Shown here: positions 1 to 12,329 of the stretch, piece after piece
Position numbering within the stretch: the stretch's first letter is position 1
Layout of the letters: each line of letters starts with the position of its first letter
Origin: Phlebotomus papatasi
Taxonomy: Eukaryota; Arthropoda; Insecta; Diptera; Psychodidae
Direction of reading: 5' to 3'
Assembly: GCF_024763615.1 (NCBI RefSeq)
Contig: NC_077222.1
Coordinates: forward strand, 76,384,001-76,448,000
DNA length: 64,000 nucleotides
The notes under the pieces: model-generated
What the model was told of the DNA's origin: nothing
Seen by the model: only the letters and a program-made list of their open reading frames with translations
The model's database searches: none
Position numbers and translations under genes: made by a program

Positions 1-612
1 TATAAGTTTTTACAGTTATCACCGTCCAGAGGAATTTCAAATAATTATTTAACGTAGGTGCGATTTTGTAGCAGAGGATTTCTAAACAATTCTCAAAACA
101 ATTGGAACTTTGCAAATATTTGTCCAATGTTGGAATTTTAATCATTGAATTCACCATTTCAATTGGGAAAATCAATTGTTTTTCATAATATATAACAAGA
201 TTGCATAATCATTTCATGAAAATATAATTTGAAAATCAATATAGAGTTCAATGCTGTCTAGCTATGTTTATACTGTTTTGAATTGGTTATAGATTCACCA
301 AATAATAGGCCATAGTATATTTATTATACTTATTTGGATATTTACCAAAATCTGATTTTTTTTCATTAATCTTTAACGTTTTCAAAAAAACCAATATTTT
401 TTACATCAAAAACAGTAGATGTTCAAACAGTAGCAAGATAATTAGCGAAGTGCTCGAACTTGTGTTTCATATTTTTTAATCTTAAGTAATGTTATATTTA
501 AATTTTTAGTGTTTTATTTTCCTAAAACCTATTTTTCTTAATCATTTTCATGTTCTTCACTTTTTTTAATTAACATTAGGGGAAGATACCCTGTCTTACT
601 ACAAGAAATTAT

Positions 613-1032
613 GTTAGAAACGAAATGTTCGCCTGGGTAATCTCTAAAACATATCCAAAAATGAAAAAAATCGCACGACGCGTTTTCGAGCAATCCCAAA
701 AAAATGGTTTTGGAGAAAAAGGGGGACGGGTGGGGGAAAATGAGGGCCATGTTAACGATCCTTGGGTCGACTTATGGGCCCCCCACCTTAGGTCCCAAGT
801 CGTTATCTCTAACCGTTTGGCCTTTAGAGCTGGCGACAGCCGGACGGACAGATGGACGAACAGCCTGACGCCAAAAAAGTCGAAACTTCAGATTTCCAAA
901 ATTCTACCAAAGTATGACCCCATGGGGGGTAACGAGTCGCAATATACATATATATAATATATATATATATAACTCAAAATCGAGGGATTATATATACTGC
1001 TCTCTCCGTGGAGTTCGAGCAGTAAAAGGTCT
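613..1032 (-). repeat. Dispersed repeat D, copy 1 (inverted), with TA microsatellite
   Basis: On the minus strand it reads from ctgctcgaactccac through a (TA)n run (943-972) and aatccctcgattttga to words shared with copies 2 and 3, such as tttggtagaattttgg and ctgttcgtccatctgtccgt. It ends with aacatttcgt. The open frame at 625-957 is a by-product of this repeat. Confidence 0.65.
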
Positions 1033-3852
1033 CCGAAAATCAAGTCCCAAAAGTTGAATTTTAAAAAGTTTTAAAAATTTTAAAAGTTTTTAAGTCAGGC
1101 TTCGCACATATCTCAGGCTTCAAACACTTTATATTTTTCCTTTTTTCTTTATGTTTTATGGGGAAAATATGAAGTTTTTGAAGTCAGAGTGCATGCGAAG
1201 CCTAAGTGACATCCTCTACATCTTAAGATTCGCATTTTATTTCCTAGCAAAAACTTTTTTTTTTGTTTTTGCCAAGATTTTTTTTTGTAATTCTAGCATC
1301 TTAAGGGGTCTTCAAGGATCCGATTTACCATACTTGATCGGATAATATCATCCTGAAGTCCTACAATTAAAGAAAAGCTTACGATCAGCAGGCGGTAAGG
1401 TTCCCTATTTATGGTATGAATTTTGTTGAAACAATTAAACACAAAATTGTTTCTACCACGCATAATATTCTCTGTTCATAAAATATTTTATCTTTTTTTT
1501 CATAAGCCCCAATTGAGGTTAAATATATTTTTTGGTGAAGCTTGAATTTGAGTGGTATTTTTTTCTCAAAATCTGTATATTTTGCGTTTACAGTTTAACA
1601 TAATTTTAGCTGAAAAATATGAAATATGTAAATTTTTATCAAACAGGACACGTAGAAAGTTCCGAGCATTGCTGTTTTGATCCATGCAAAATTCTTTTTA
1701 TTTACATACTTAAGAAATGTTGACAAAAAAATTATATACAATGTGACATCATAAAATATATTCATAGAAATTTTTCAAAGTGCACTCTTGGGAATAGAAA
1801 TAATAAAAAAATATTTCTAACTAGAAATACACTTCCGTAAATTTTTATGATATATCATGGGATTAGAATAAATAAAGATTGTAGATTGTATTAAAACCAC
1901 GAGCCTTTGGTGGTCTCCCAAATTAAAATTATTACATTTTCGTACAAAGGCACAACTTCTACAAATTCTTCTCTGTATATTTATGTTTGAGATAACAGGT
2001 AAATAAACAGACGAAGAATGTGTATTTAGAAATGCACACATATACATCACAAAAACCCATCACGTATTTGAAGAAGTTAGAACAATAAAGTCCCTTTGGT
2101 GTATATATTATTATTTGGCGATTAACGTTTCCCAAGTCAAATGCTTGGGCTATAGGGCTATCCAATAAAATGTCTTAATTCGAATGCGCTGGGAATATTC
2201 GTGATGGGGAAAAATGTAAATTTCGGATGAATCGTTTCGACAGACATCGTGATGTATCACTCAATTTGAATAATTTCTTTTATTTTGAGAAAAAATTCAC
2301 TATATGAAGAAATTTGAAGAGACACACTTGTGAGAGGAATTGCTTCCAGCTTGTTTATTCTTTCGCGTGAAAATTGACGCAATGGTAAGTTTACACTGGG
2401 AAGTGATCTGAAAGAAGACGACCTCGTTGAAATATAAATTATACGTGTAAAAAACAAAATGTATTTCCATCTTTGTCAAGCTACTTTTTCCAAGTAATTG
2501 AAGAACTAAAGTTACTAAAAATGCATTCCCGACAGAAAATCTAATATCAATTGCCCAGGAATAAATCATTCAAAATCACTCAATTTGCATATGATGCATA
2601 ATACCGTGGTAAGGAATGGGTTAAAAAATCGCAGTGTTTGGTACTACCCCGTCCGTGTTTGGTGGTGCCCCAGAGTCTCCTATGATTTTTCGGCATATTT
2701 TTTAAAGGGTAGTCTCACAATTACGAGTATTTTATTTAGTTTCAACAATTGTTTTGTAGAGCCAAATTATATATTACGTTAAATTCGAGTTCCCCTTGGA
2801 AGTATGCGAAAAATTGTGTAAAAAAATAACCCCATAAGTTAACGTAGCCCCATCTCATTTAATTTTTATTTTCTGTTTATTGCGATAAGTCAAAAGGGTA
2901 AATTTTCAATTTTTTACTTAACCCTCGTATCTTCATGAAAAACTTCTAAGGACTTCTTTAAGGGAGATTAGAGCAAGAAGTACATATATTAAACAAAAAA
3001 TATAAATAATATTATATGAAATAAGGGAGGAAGGATGGGCAACTTCAGACAGCTAAAGTTAGTTCTAAAAACTTATTTAGTAAACGTTTATGGATTACAT
3101 TTATTCTTGCACACAAAGTTTAGGTAGTTTTTTTTGGAGTAATGGTTATAATCTACAGAACATTTACCATATAGGGGAGTTCGGGGCAGAATTAGACAAT
3201 GGGGTATTATAGATTTTTTTAGAAAGAATATTGAATATAGTAAGGCGGGGTAACTGGATCGTTTTCCGAAGAGTGCTACTTAAACGCTTGCTTTTGGACT
3301 GATGAAGTTGTTTTTTACTTCTTCTAAATCCATAGAATTATTCGCTGTTTCATTCAGAAACATAATATAAAAAAAATTATCAAAAATATTAAAGAAAATT
3401 TATAAAATAATGATAATACTGAAATAAGTCAGCATGCACTAACTGGGTCGCCTTTTCGCTAATTCACTTTTTATTAAACCTTTGGATTTAAAATACTTTT
3501 TTTCACAAGGAAAAAAAAACAATAAATGTTTTCAATCAACCAGCTGTCATTAGCGGAAATATTACTACTAGAAAATTTTTAGTGAAGAACCCAGCTGGCA
3601 CAAGATTGAAATGAGTCGATTTATTTAATGGATAAAAATATTATTTTTGCTTTTTCTCAAAGTTGAATAGTTATATTATGTTACTGTAGTGACTATATTA
3701 CGAAAATAAAAATAAAAATATTATTTTAAGTGGATTAGTCATAAACGATCCAGATAGCGAAGCGCCCGGATTAGCACACTTGACTGTACAATTACATTAA
3801 TTCAGAGTAATTATCTCCTTAGGACCTTGTATAGTTCACACTTGGTGTGCCA
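1033..3852. other. Upstream AT-rich stretch, nothing recognised
   Basis: Only short frames on both strands (up to 89 codons) occur, none with codon bias, splice context or domain signs. tataggggagttcggggcag at 3172 resembles the TTAGGGGAGACTGGGG end of the 54267 family, but no partner end was found. The first 612 bases of the window are also AT-rich without features. Confidence 0.5.
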
Positions 3853-3856
3853 TTAA

Positions 3857-4077
3857 CTCTTTCGCGTCTTTAGGGTCATATATGACCCGGGGAAAAAAGT
3901 TTCTTTTTGGCTATTTACATTAATTGAAATCTAACTGGAGTCTTGAGAAAATGAGCCAAGAATCTTACATCCTTCTATTATGATGTCGTGCACGAACAGA
4001 TAGATTTCAATTAATGTAAATACCCAAAAAAAATTTTTTTCCCCGAGTCATGACATTACCCTAAAGACGCGAAAGAG
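3857..4077. mobile_element. 221-bp MITE with perfect 20-bp TIRs and TTAA target
   Basis: CTCTTTCGCGTCTTTAGGGT is identical at both inverted ends, with TTAA at 3853-3856 and 4078-4081. The arms continue with ggggaaaaaa and acattaattgaaatct and inverse copies. The piggyBac-type target suggests mobilisation by such a transposase. Confidence 0.85.
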
Positions 4078-4081
4078 TTAA

Positions 4082-4880
4082 GCTCCAATGCTTTAACTAT
4101 GGCCTAGTTTCCTAAATGAACCAGAAATAGTTGGAGCCTTTTGATTCGCCGTTCAACGCTGAAGTACTTATTAGACCATCCATTTCCCTTTCTATTATTT
4201 GAAATATTTAACAGGCTGATTTAAATAAATTTTTCACAAATTATAGACAAAGAAAAATTTTGCTGACTATCTGGCACTGGCCTCGTCTTCCCCATTAATT
4301 TTCTACCTTAAAATTTTAGATTATCTGAAGTGGATGCCTGAAATTGTCCCATCATCCCCCGTGCGTTGTGCACTCAGTCTAGTCGGTATTAAATTTGTTC
4401 TTTTTGCTTTTTCTAGCGGAGCATCATGAAGAGTTTTTTTTGTCAAAAAATAAGATAACTTTTTTGGAAGATGACTACTAAAGCACATTTGGATATAAGA
4501 TAGAGAAAAATCGTCTGTGACAAAGTTGTAGAGGACCAATAAAACCCATATTAAAGTGAATTAAAATGTCACAAATTACCCCATGGCTTCCAAGTCTCGA
4601 CATTTTTGATGAGTTCTAAAAAATTAACTTTCCGAAAATTTCTAGAGAAGCATATTTCCATGTATATCCTTTCGAGGTGGAGGAAAATAGTCCTTGGCAA
4701 AGTTGAAATTTATCTTACAATTTTAATGACAAATACATAGTGTCGGCCATAAGTTTCTTGACAAATCTACATTATGTTCGAGAAATCAGGTGAAAAAAAT
4801 GATAGAAAAAATAACTTTTTCAAAAAATAGTCAACCGAAGAATTCTTGTGACTTGTAAATTAAATTGGGACCTTTTCGGG
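4082..4880. other. AT-rich stretch between two MITEs
   Basis: The part 4411-4590 has weak similarity (cacaaagttgtagag-type words and a terminal gtcacaaattacccca) to the right end of the 922-bp element at 54267-55188. No frame looks coding. Confidence 0.4.
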
Positions 4881-5036
4881 TTATGATCAGCGCACAATAA
4901 CTTTTGTTTGTAAACATGTTTTCAAAATTTCCCATGAGAGTGAGCGAGACGACTAGATCTAGACCCTCACTCACTCTCATTGAAATGTCAAAAACACGTT
5001 TACTAAACATAAGTTATTGTGCGTTGGGCATTATAA
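4881..5036. mobile_element. 156-bp palindromic MITE (GCACAATAA family)
   Basis: The left arm ttatgatcagcgcacaataa pairs with the right arm ending ttattgtgcgttgggcatta. The arms include gtttgtaaacatgttttcaa and gagagtgagcgaga with inverse copies on the far side. The loop is around 4955. A second copy lies at 39182-39330. Confidence 0.8.
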
Positions 5037-5149
5037 ACTGCTTTCCATACATGTAATTTTTTACACGATATACTCTTAAGTTATCTGTGTACAAAATGCC
5101 ATGTACCGTAAATTAACATGAGTGATCGCTCTCTTGGGTTGAATGTAAA

Positions 5150-5680
5150 CAAAGGGCAAAAGAGCGGTGGAAGTGCAATGTGGTGGAACTGGAACTGGGA
5201 CTCATTCACTCGTCACCTCCTTCACTTGTGGATGCCATCGTCAGCGTAATTCCATCCAGGCACGCCGGACAAGACACTCTCAAACAGACCCTCCTCGGGC
5301 CACCAACTTCTTCGTGTGCTGTGTGGCGTGGCGAGAAAGACGTTGGTGTGGGCTCCCTCGCGAGTACCGTGGAAGACAATTGTTAGAGTGTTGAAAATTT
5401 TCACAACAGTCGAAACTTGGATTTCACATTGTGGAGATCGTCACACGAGCCCAGACATTCAGTGGACTTATACTCGTGAGGTGCTTTGCCCCAAAGAAGT
5501 ATTACTCTGGATTGTAGACGATTTGTCGTGCGCTTTTAGTGATTAATAGTGTGTGATTGAGTGATTTACTCGACCGTTAGTAAACTTAGTACTACTATCA
5601 ATTTACCAGTCGGCACATCTTGTGGGTGAAGTGGTATATAGAAGAAGTGGGTGGCGTGGTGATTGGTATCATCAATGTGC
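5150..5680 (+). promoter_or_regulatory. GC-rich island: possible promoter and non-coding first exon
   Basis: This stretch is distinctly GC- and CpG-rich compared with the flanking AT-rich DNA and has no inverted-repeat structure. The overlapping short frames look like chance products of the composition. The coding gene needs an upstream non-coding exon, because the exon at 17600 starts at an acceptor with only 86 nt of UTR. A TATATAG box lies at about 5635 and a TCAGT (initiator-like) at about 5457. No donor can be chosen with confidence. The intron to 17600 would be about 12 kb. Confidence 0.3.
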
Positions 5681-5752
5681 AAATGTTGTGTATTTATAGA
5701 GGAGTCTCTATAGTAACTTCTCATTGATGTCTATAGAATTATTTTACTCTTA

Positions 5753-8539
5753 CACACAGAAAAATTTGTACACAAAATTGTTACACCGAGGGCTGTCCAG
5801 ATTTGAAAAAGTGTTTGGTAAAATTTTAAGCAAGTGTTTGGTACACAATTTTTTAACTGCTGGTACACAAATTTTTAACATTTGGTAAATATTTTTTTAA
5901 CATTTGGTATAAAAATTTTTAACATTTGTTAACATTTTGTGTATTTCTTGTTTTACTTTTTTTTAACCATGGTTAACATTTTGAGGAAATTTTAGAAAAA
6001 AATATTTTGTAAAATTGTTCATAAATATTTGTGAATTACTGTTGGGGACTTACGAAATGTTCGTAAATCGTATAACTCACTAAAATGTTCGTAAAGGATT
6101 GTATTTTTTTGCAAACACTGTCCGTAACAAGATCACCTAACGAGGATTTTTTTGTTCTTTCACGAACAAATATTTCCAAAAGAACAAAAAATCCTCTTTA
6201 GGTGATCTTGTTACGGACAGTGTTTGCGAAAAAATACTATCCTTTACGAACATTTTAGTGAGTTATACGATTTACGAACATTTCGTATGTCCCCAATAGT
6301 AATTCACAAATATTTATGAACAATTTTACAAAATATGTTTTTTTGTATGTACACTAACAGTATTTTTTAATGAGAACTCTGATTCGTAAATTATAGCCTC
6401 CGTCGTATGCCTTATCCCAAGGAGAAACATTTTAATAATTTTTAAATATATTTTATTTTAATAAAACTGAAATATTAGAATTTATCTACATACACATTAT
6501 ATTTTGTTGGAAACTATACAATAAGAAGAGTGAGTTATGCAAAGTGAGAAATATTTCTTATGTTCAATTTTGTCAACATCTTTTACAGTGTTTACAGTAA
6601 TTTCTTTCTTTATTTTTATCTTAAGGGGTTACGTGGGTCAGGAAGACTTAAAAAAAAATATTTTTTCCAAAATTTTTTCCAGCATATTAAAAAAAAATTT
6701 AATTAAAGTTCTTAAGCTTATAGAAGCACAAGATTTTAACAATATCTTCTAAAATTTTCATTTAAAAATTTAAAAATTTAGCCATTGTTACCTGATTTTA
6801 TTGGATTTTCTTTTCTTTTGAAAAAAAAAAAAACTTTTCGGTGGACAAGATTTCTTGTAATTGATTCATCTGAAGTCCAAAAACCATATAGTGCTTGTTA
6901 GCTGATGAGTTGAAGTAGTCCTTGAATGAAGATTTTTATGTCTATTTGATCAGGGAATATTTGGTTTCTGGATTTCAGATGAGCCAATTCATTAGAGTTC
7001 ATTTCCCGACTGGAGTACTATGAAATCTCTGAATACTTGCTTCAAAAATGGTCGCTTAATTCCACGGCCACTTCCAGTTGAACGTAGAAGCGTTACTCAA
7101 AAACTCATATGTTTTTGGAGACCATTCTGAAAAAAATTATTTAGAATAACTTAATTCTCAGTCAGTTTATTAGTAACATTAAATGGAAAAGAGGAGGCAA
7201 ATATGATCCAAATCATCGAAGAAACACGTTTTCTACCACTTTATTAACTATTCACATAGAAATATGTATGTTAAGAGTAATTCAACGAAAATTGGTATAA
7301 AAACTGTTTGATTAATTAGTAAATTTATTTAAGTGGTTCAAGCAATTTTCTTCTAAAAACTTCATAAACTATCGAAATATTTCATATCGGATAGTTTAAA
7401 ATTTAAAAATAAATGGGATAGGAAATTATTTTTATGTTCATAAAATTTATTTTTATAGTAATAATGTGAATTTTCACAAAATTTCAAGAACGATCTGACA
7501 GTTTTAACATGTGGTACTTTAACATTTTTAAGAATAATTGGGATAGAAAATTATTTTAGTAATGACAAAATTTATTTAATTTTAAAATTTTAAACATATT
7601 ATACAATAAATTTTGAAGAATAGACTTTCATTTTTTTTTTAAGTGAAATAATTATTTAAATAAATATTTCAAAAGTTTCAATTTTTTCTTGAAATTTTCA
7701 CATGCATAATTAATGCACTAATTGAAAATTTGGACAGAATGGGGCTTAAATGGGGGCTTGAGTTCTGTTGTCTTTTAAGGTACATCCCCCATTATAATCT
7801 AATCTGAATTGAAAACTTCAAATAGGGCAAATTTTAAATTTAGAGCATTGAAAAGTAGGAAGTTGGTAAATAAAATCTTATTGAAAGAAACAAAGAAAAT
7901 TAGAAAATGTGGCGTATTACCTTTACAAATGAGCTTGCAAAAAAGTTTTGATGATTTTACCAGATCTGGAGGAGCCTCCTCCACGGTGACCTCCAATTCA
8001 CTGCAACTTTGTGGAGCAAGGGATGTAAAATTTCCAATTTCTGGGAGGTTGCCGGCGTCAGTTTCATGCTGTTTCCATAAAATATCCCCAGGTTTTCAGA
8101 GTTATTCTCATGCTGTAGACAAAAAAGACAACATAAATCATTTTTCTGAAGAATTTCACTGATATACGGAAAATTTACCTGCTTTTCCAACTCAAAAAAC
8201 ACTTTTTCTCACAGAAATCTACGCTTATCCACGTGTCCTCACCATTATATTTGACACAGCACGCGTAACACCCGCCATGATTCCCGAAAAACTGTCAGAT
8301 ATTGAGAATATTGCGCAAAACTCTCCGTATTTAGTACCAAGCGAGTTACTTTTCTCTCTCTTTTCTCTCCCGCTGAGAGAGAAAAAGTGCCAGAGTAACA
8401 AAATGTACACGATCTTAGTTCCTTTCGGTGAACAAATCATTGTGTACACTTTTTCGTGATCTCTTGGTGTACCAAATATGTGCATAAAAAGTTATTGTTT
8501 TTATGTACAGAAATTTTTGTGTACATATTTTTCTGTGTG
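5753..8539. mobile_element. 2.8-kb element with CACACAGAAAAA TIRs and TA target
   Basis: CACACAGAAAAATTTGTACA at the left and its inverse near 8539 (CACACAGAAAAATATGTACA) match at 19 of 20 bases. TA flanks both sides, as in Tc1/mariner-type insertions. The 5997-6340 hairpin is nested inside. The frames at 7809-8162 and on the other strand show no transposase motif. It could instead be two separate relatives facing each other. Confidence 0.5.
5997..6340. mobile_element. Near-perfect hairpin element (B family), about 160-bp arms
   Basis: The left arm begins AAATATTTTGTAAAATTGTT and the right arm is its inverse, with very few differences over about 160 bp. The loop is only a few bases at about 6165-6180. 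It belongs to the same family as the split copy at 28339-29580. It lies inside the larger CACACAG-ended element at 5753-8539. Confidence 0.85.
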
Positions 8540-9391
8540 TACAGTAGTGCGTGATATGAATTTTTACCGTATTTATTGATTTGACAATCATTCATTAACA
8601 AGGATTTTATGGTATCTCATCAAGGACAGCCCGGATAATTTTACAGATCTTCTAGCGTAAGTTTCTTTTTTTTTTACTACATCTATTCACTTCCTAAGAA
8701 AGATAATAAAAAACGATTTTCAAACACTTAAGTTGAAGGATTCTTCAGCACTTTTCCACCCACTTGCACCCGCTCCTTCGTCGCCGCGACGACACGTGAC
8801 TAAACTCTGTAAAATTATCCCACCCAAGAAACATGCTACTTATGCTGAGATTACATTAGACATAGAGAAAACCTTGGTGTTCTCACTGGAGAAATTTGAT
8901 CTCCCTCTCCCTTTCAAATTGTGCCAAGATTGTGCGGGTTCAGCACAACAGTGTTTTGATATTTTTGCCACACAATGGGCACGATCACATATCTTGAGCC
9001 AAATAAAAAGGAATACCCACTAAATAGAGCAATATTCAGAAGCCATCAATAGTGCCTGGGATCAGGAGAAGAAAAAAAAATGTCATAAATTATTTTTTGA
9101 TTTCTTGCGAGTTATATAGAGAAGAACCCCATTCCATTGTGAATGCATGATACATATTTTACTAACAATAGCAAATCACACAATTTCTGTATTTCCTTGT
9201 TCTCTCTTCCTTTCCCGCGCTCAAAGAGGCCAGTCTAGCCACTGACTGGAAAGGAGGGAAATAAAGACAACAGAGTTGAGATATATCAATTAATATTCTA
9301 TCTAGATAAAGTATAATTCTCAAGATATAATTTTATAAGGTTAAAAACATGAAATTAATATCGCTTTCGAATATATGGTTAAAAAGAAATA
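8540..9391. other. Stretch with a GC-richer patch, function unknown
   Basis: 8745-9020 is less AT-rich and has a 96-codon frame on the + strand, but the frame has no recognisable motif and its ends have no convincing splice sites or promoter. It may be unique intron or regulatory DNA. The remaining bases hold nothing recognised. Confidence 0.35.
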
Positions 9392-9583
9392 CAGTAGACT
9401 CTTGCTAATTCTGTACTTTTACAATCGGGATACTTTTTAATTTGCTTGCCAGTCAGATGTGAAAAAAATTGTTGACAGTTATCAAGTTAGGATTTGATTT
9501 ATCAAATGAAGCAAATATTCTCAAATTTGTTACGTTCGTGGGATATTTTGATACCAAATATCCGAATTTGGGAAGATCTACTG
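9392..9583. mobile_element. 192-bp MITE, CAGTAGA ends, TA target
   Basis: CAGTAGACTCTTGCTAATTC and, inverted, CAGTAGATCTTCCCAAATTC, with TA on both sides. The interior has gttgacagttatcaagtt. The ends resemble pogo/Tigger-type TIRs, but the assignment is inference. Confidence 0.65.
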
Positions 9584-10328
9584 TAGTCTTTTGGAATTCA
9601 GATTGCCACACAATGAATAAAGTAGTAGAGAGTGTGCCCTATGAAACAGGTTAGAGTCTTATCCAGCACCTAGATTAAGGAGTTATTAAGCATTTAATAA
9701 GTCCTTAATTTAATGAAATACCTTAATTTTAAGCAGTTGTAGAACAACTGTCTAAATATTTACCCAATGTATAAAAATGAAACAATTTGCGTAAAAACAT
9801 ACCTTGTGTTACCCGGGCAGTTTGCTTCATTGCACTTGATTCTACAGCACGTAAAATTGACAATGCCAATGTTATAAGAAAAAATAATAAGTATAGGTAT
9901 TTCTAGATATATTTCTAGTGAGAAAGTTTAGATGTTTTCAAATCTTCTTCGTAGATAAAATCATGTACGACATTGATCTTTATATTCCATATTTTTCGAG
10001 GTTGTTTTTCTCTTAAGCTCTGTAGAATATAAACAGCAAACTTTTTCCAAAGACATAATGAAGTTTTAATAGTTGCTCAGTAAATTTAAAGTAAAAATTT
10101 AAGTATAATGTTGATACACGAAACTCGAAGAGGAGGAACTACCCTGATTACTCAAATTACTTTCTGTCACTCAAAAAGTTTTATTTTGACAATTTGTTTT
10201 TAATCTTAATTCTTAAATAAAATGCGGTTAGTATGTTTGCCCTTTTCCGGTTTTTGCCTTTTGTCGGTTTATAGGTTGAAAGGTTGAAAATATCGATTTT
10301 GTATTTACAGGACCTTAACGTTAGCCTC

Positions 10329-10607
10329 TAATGCCCTAGACAATCTTGTGATTTAAGTCGAGATATGGCTTAACGTTTTTATAATCAAAATAATAAACAG
10401 ATTACATTTCCATCAGCTTCTGACTAATTTGTCTCTCGGTTTAAGCAGAGAAACGGCTTAGTTAATGGGAATTTAGTGAAATCACTATTTGGACTATAAT
10501 TACACTAAGCCGTTTTTCGGCATAAGTCACAATATAAAGTTGATATCTTTAATCGGTTTAGTTCGCTTACTTACGACTTAAGTCCTAAGTGGTTCTAAGG
10601 CATAAGG
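10329..10607. mobile_element. Palindromic element, ATGCCC family, diverged copy
   Basis: The ends are taatgccctagacaa and ctaaggcataag. The interior carries ttaagc-gagaaacggctta motifs, gattacatttccatcag and ctataattacactaagccg, all shared with 21193-21429 and 60555-60790. It is more diverged than those copies. Confidence 0.65.
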
Positions 10608-10628
10608 CTAATTTTCCTGAGATGGGCT

Positions 10629-10657
10629 TTTATTTATTTATTTATTCATCCATCCAT
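10629..10657. repeat. Short (TTTA)n/(TCCA)n microsatellite
   Basis: tttatttatttatttattc is followed by atccatccattc. It lies between the 10329-10607 and 11218-11736 palindromes. Confidence 0.7.
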
Positions 10658-11217
10658 TCCTAAAACTATGTCTGTTCGACATATTTCAAAAACGAATCGT
10701 ATATTTTTCAAGGATATTAATCACATAGAACTTTAGGTTTAATTAAAGTATTCAAAGAAGACACCAATCGATGATTTGTTTAACAGGATCTGACGACTTC
10801 GTTGGCTATATTCTACGCAAAGAAGACTAGAACGATTAGAATGATTTTCATAAACTTTTTTTATCTTTATAAATCACTAAAACTTGTTTACTTCTCAAAA
10901 CCTTCTAAATTGCTTAAATCGATGATTTTATACGAAGAACTTTTTAAATCAGGTTAATCAGATAAACAATTAACAATTAGACTTATTTAGTGAACACTAA
11001 AAAAGCTTTTGATAAAAGATATAGTACCAGTTAATCAAGAAATAAGGAACATCTCTCTTCGTACGTTTCTGATTTGCAAAACAACTAGGATAGAAGAGCT
11101 TTGATAATTAATTATTGATAATTAACTGCAATTAATCAACAAACCGATAAAGACGTTCGAAAACCCTCAGTATATTAAATTTTAAACGATAATTAGTTAA
11201 GCATGGCACTAGAATAT

Positions 11218-11736
11218 TATGCCCTAGACACACTTACGACTAAAGTCCAGAGACGACTAAGCTAGTTCATAGCCAAGTCAGTTCCTGACACACTACAAAT
11301 GACGCTTAGTATTCACTGGTATCCACAAAACATAACTTTTCTGGGTTTTTATGCAGATATTTCTACTGAAATGCACTAATACTCCTCTGAAAATGAAACT
11401 ATTTGTAATATCATGTCTCATTACACGTTCAATAATTATTGTTAATTACAATTATTTGTGAGGTGGAAGCTAACTCGCACCTTAAGCCAATTTTGGAGAT
11501 TCTAGTGAATAATTCTTGTTGTTATACGTGAATTGTGAAGTAAGTTTAAAAGTAGTTTCATTTTCAAAGGATTACTAGTGCATTTCAGTAGAAATATCTG
11601 CAGAAAACCCACGAAATTTATGTTTTGTGAGTGCCAGAAAATGTTAAGCCTCGTTTGTAGTGTCTCAGGAACTGACTTGGCTATGAACGAGCTTAGTCGT
11701 CTCTGGACTTTAGTCGTAAGTGTGTCCAGGACATTA
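11218..11736. mobile_element. 519-bp long palindrome, ATGCCC family, best copy
   Basis: The left arm ATGCCCTAGACACACTTACG continues into actaaagtccagagacgact. The right arm carries the inverse with a few changes (atgtcctggacacacttacg). Both arms extend over 180 bp to about gcagatatttctactgaaat. The frame at 11578-11823 lies in the right arm and is not a gene. Confidence 0.85.
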
Positions 11737-12156
11737 CAGTATGGTACTTTTAGCGCATTTCGTTTCGGTAAAATTTTAATTTTTTTGTTCTGTCTACTAA
11801 TTTTTTCTTTGTTTCAAATTTAATTTTAATTTCTTTTAATCAATTTTTATAAGAAAGGTGTAGCCTATTTTTCTGGATTTCAAAGAAATATCAGTAATCC
11901 TGTCTCAAATTTCGCCCTGAATAATCTTCTGCTGTTTAGGAGTACTTTCTTTAGAAGATTTATAAATATGAATACTTAAAGACTTAATTATACACAAATC
12001 TTATTGTATGCGACTTTTATAATAAGCACTTCTTATTTAAAAAAAAAAATTATATCTGCAAATGACTGATTTAGCAATTTTTCATTTAAAACAGTAAGTT
12101 GTTTTTTTACAAAAAAAAAACAAGAATGAGTTGCAAAATAGAAAACTTTACAATAA

Positions 12157-12329
12157 AAACCCATATTATGTGACCTTTACTATTATTCATTGGGAACGGA
12201 GTTGTTTTTATTCTGTCGGAAAAGAAATTCTTCTTAGAACGTTATTCCATTTTTAGCGTCACATAACATTGAAGAAAATAAAGGTTATCAATTGTTGTAT
12301 TAGTTTATTCATCCACATAATATGGGTTT
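12157..12329. mobile_element. 173-bp MITE with AAACCCATATTATGTG ends
   Basis: The 16-base sequence AAACCCATATTATGTG is perfectly inverted at the two ends. The interior is only weakly inverted (acctttactatta against gataacctttat in the same direction on the other strand). Confidence 0.65.

Noticed and set aside
625..957. 110-codon plus-strand frame
   Set aside because: It falls within dispersed repeat D, and the corresponding frame is not open in the other copies.
7809..8162. 117-codon frame inside the CACACAG-ended element
   Set aside because: No transposase motif (no DDE/D spacing, no helix-turn-helix) could be seen; composition is random-like.
8733..9023. 96-codon frame in a GC-richer patch
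   Set aside because: No domain, no in-phase splice partners and no neighbour exon. Kept only as an unexplained stretch.
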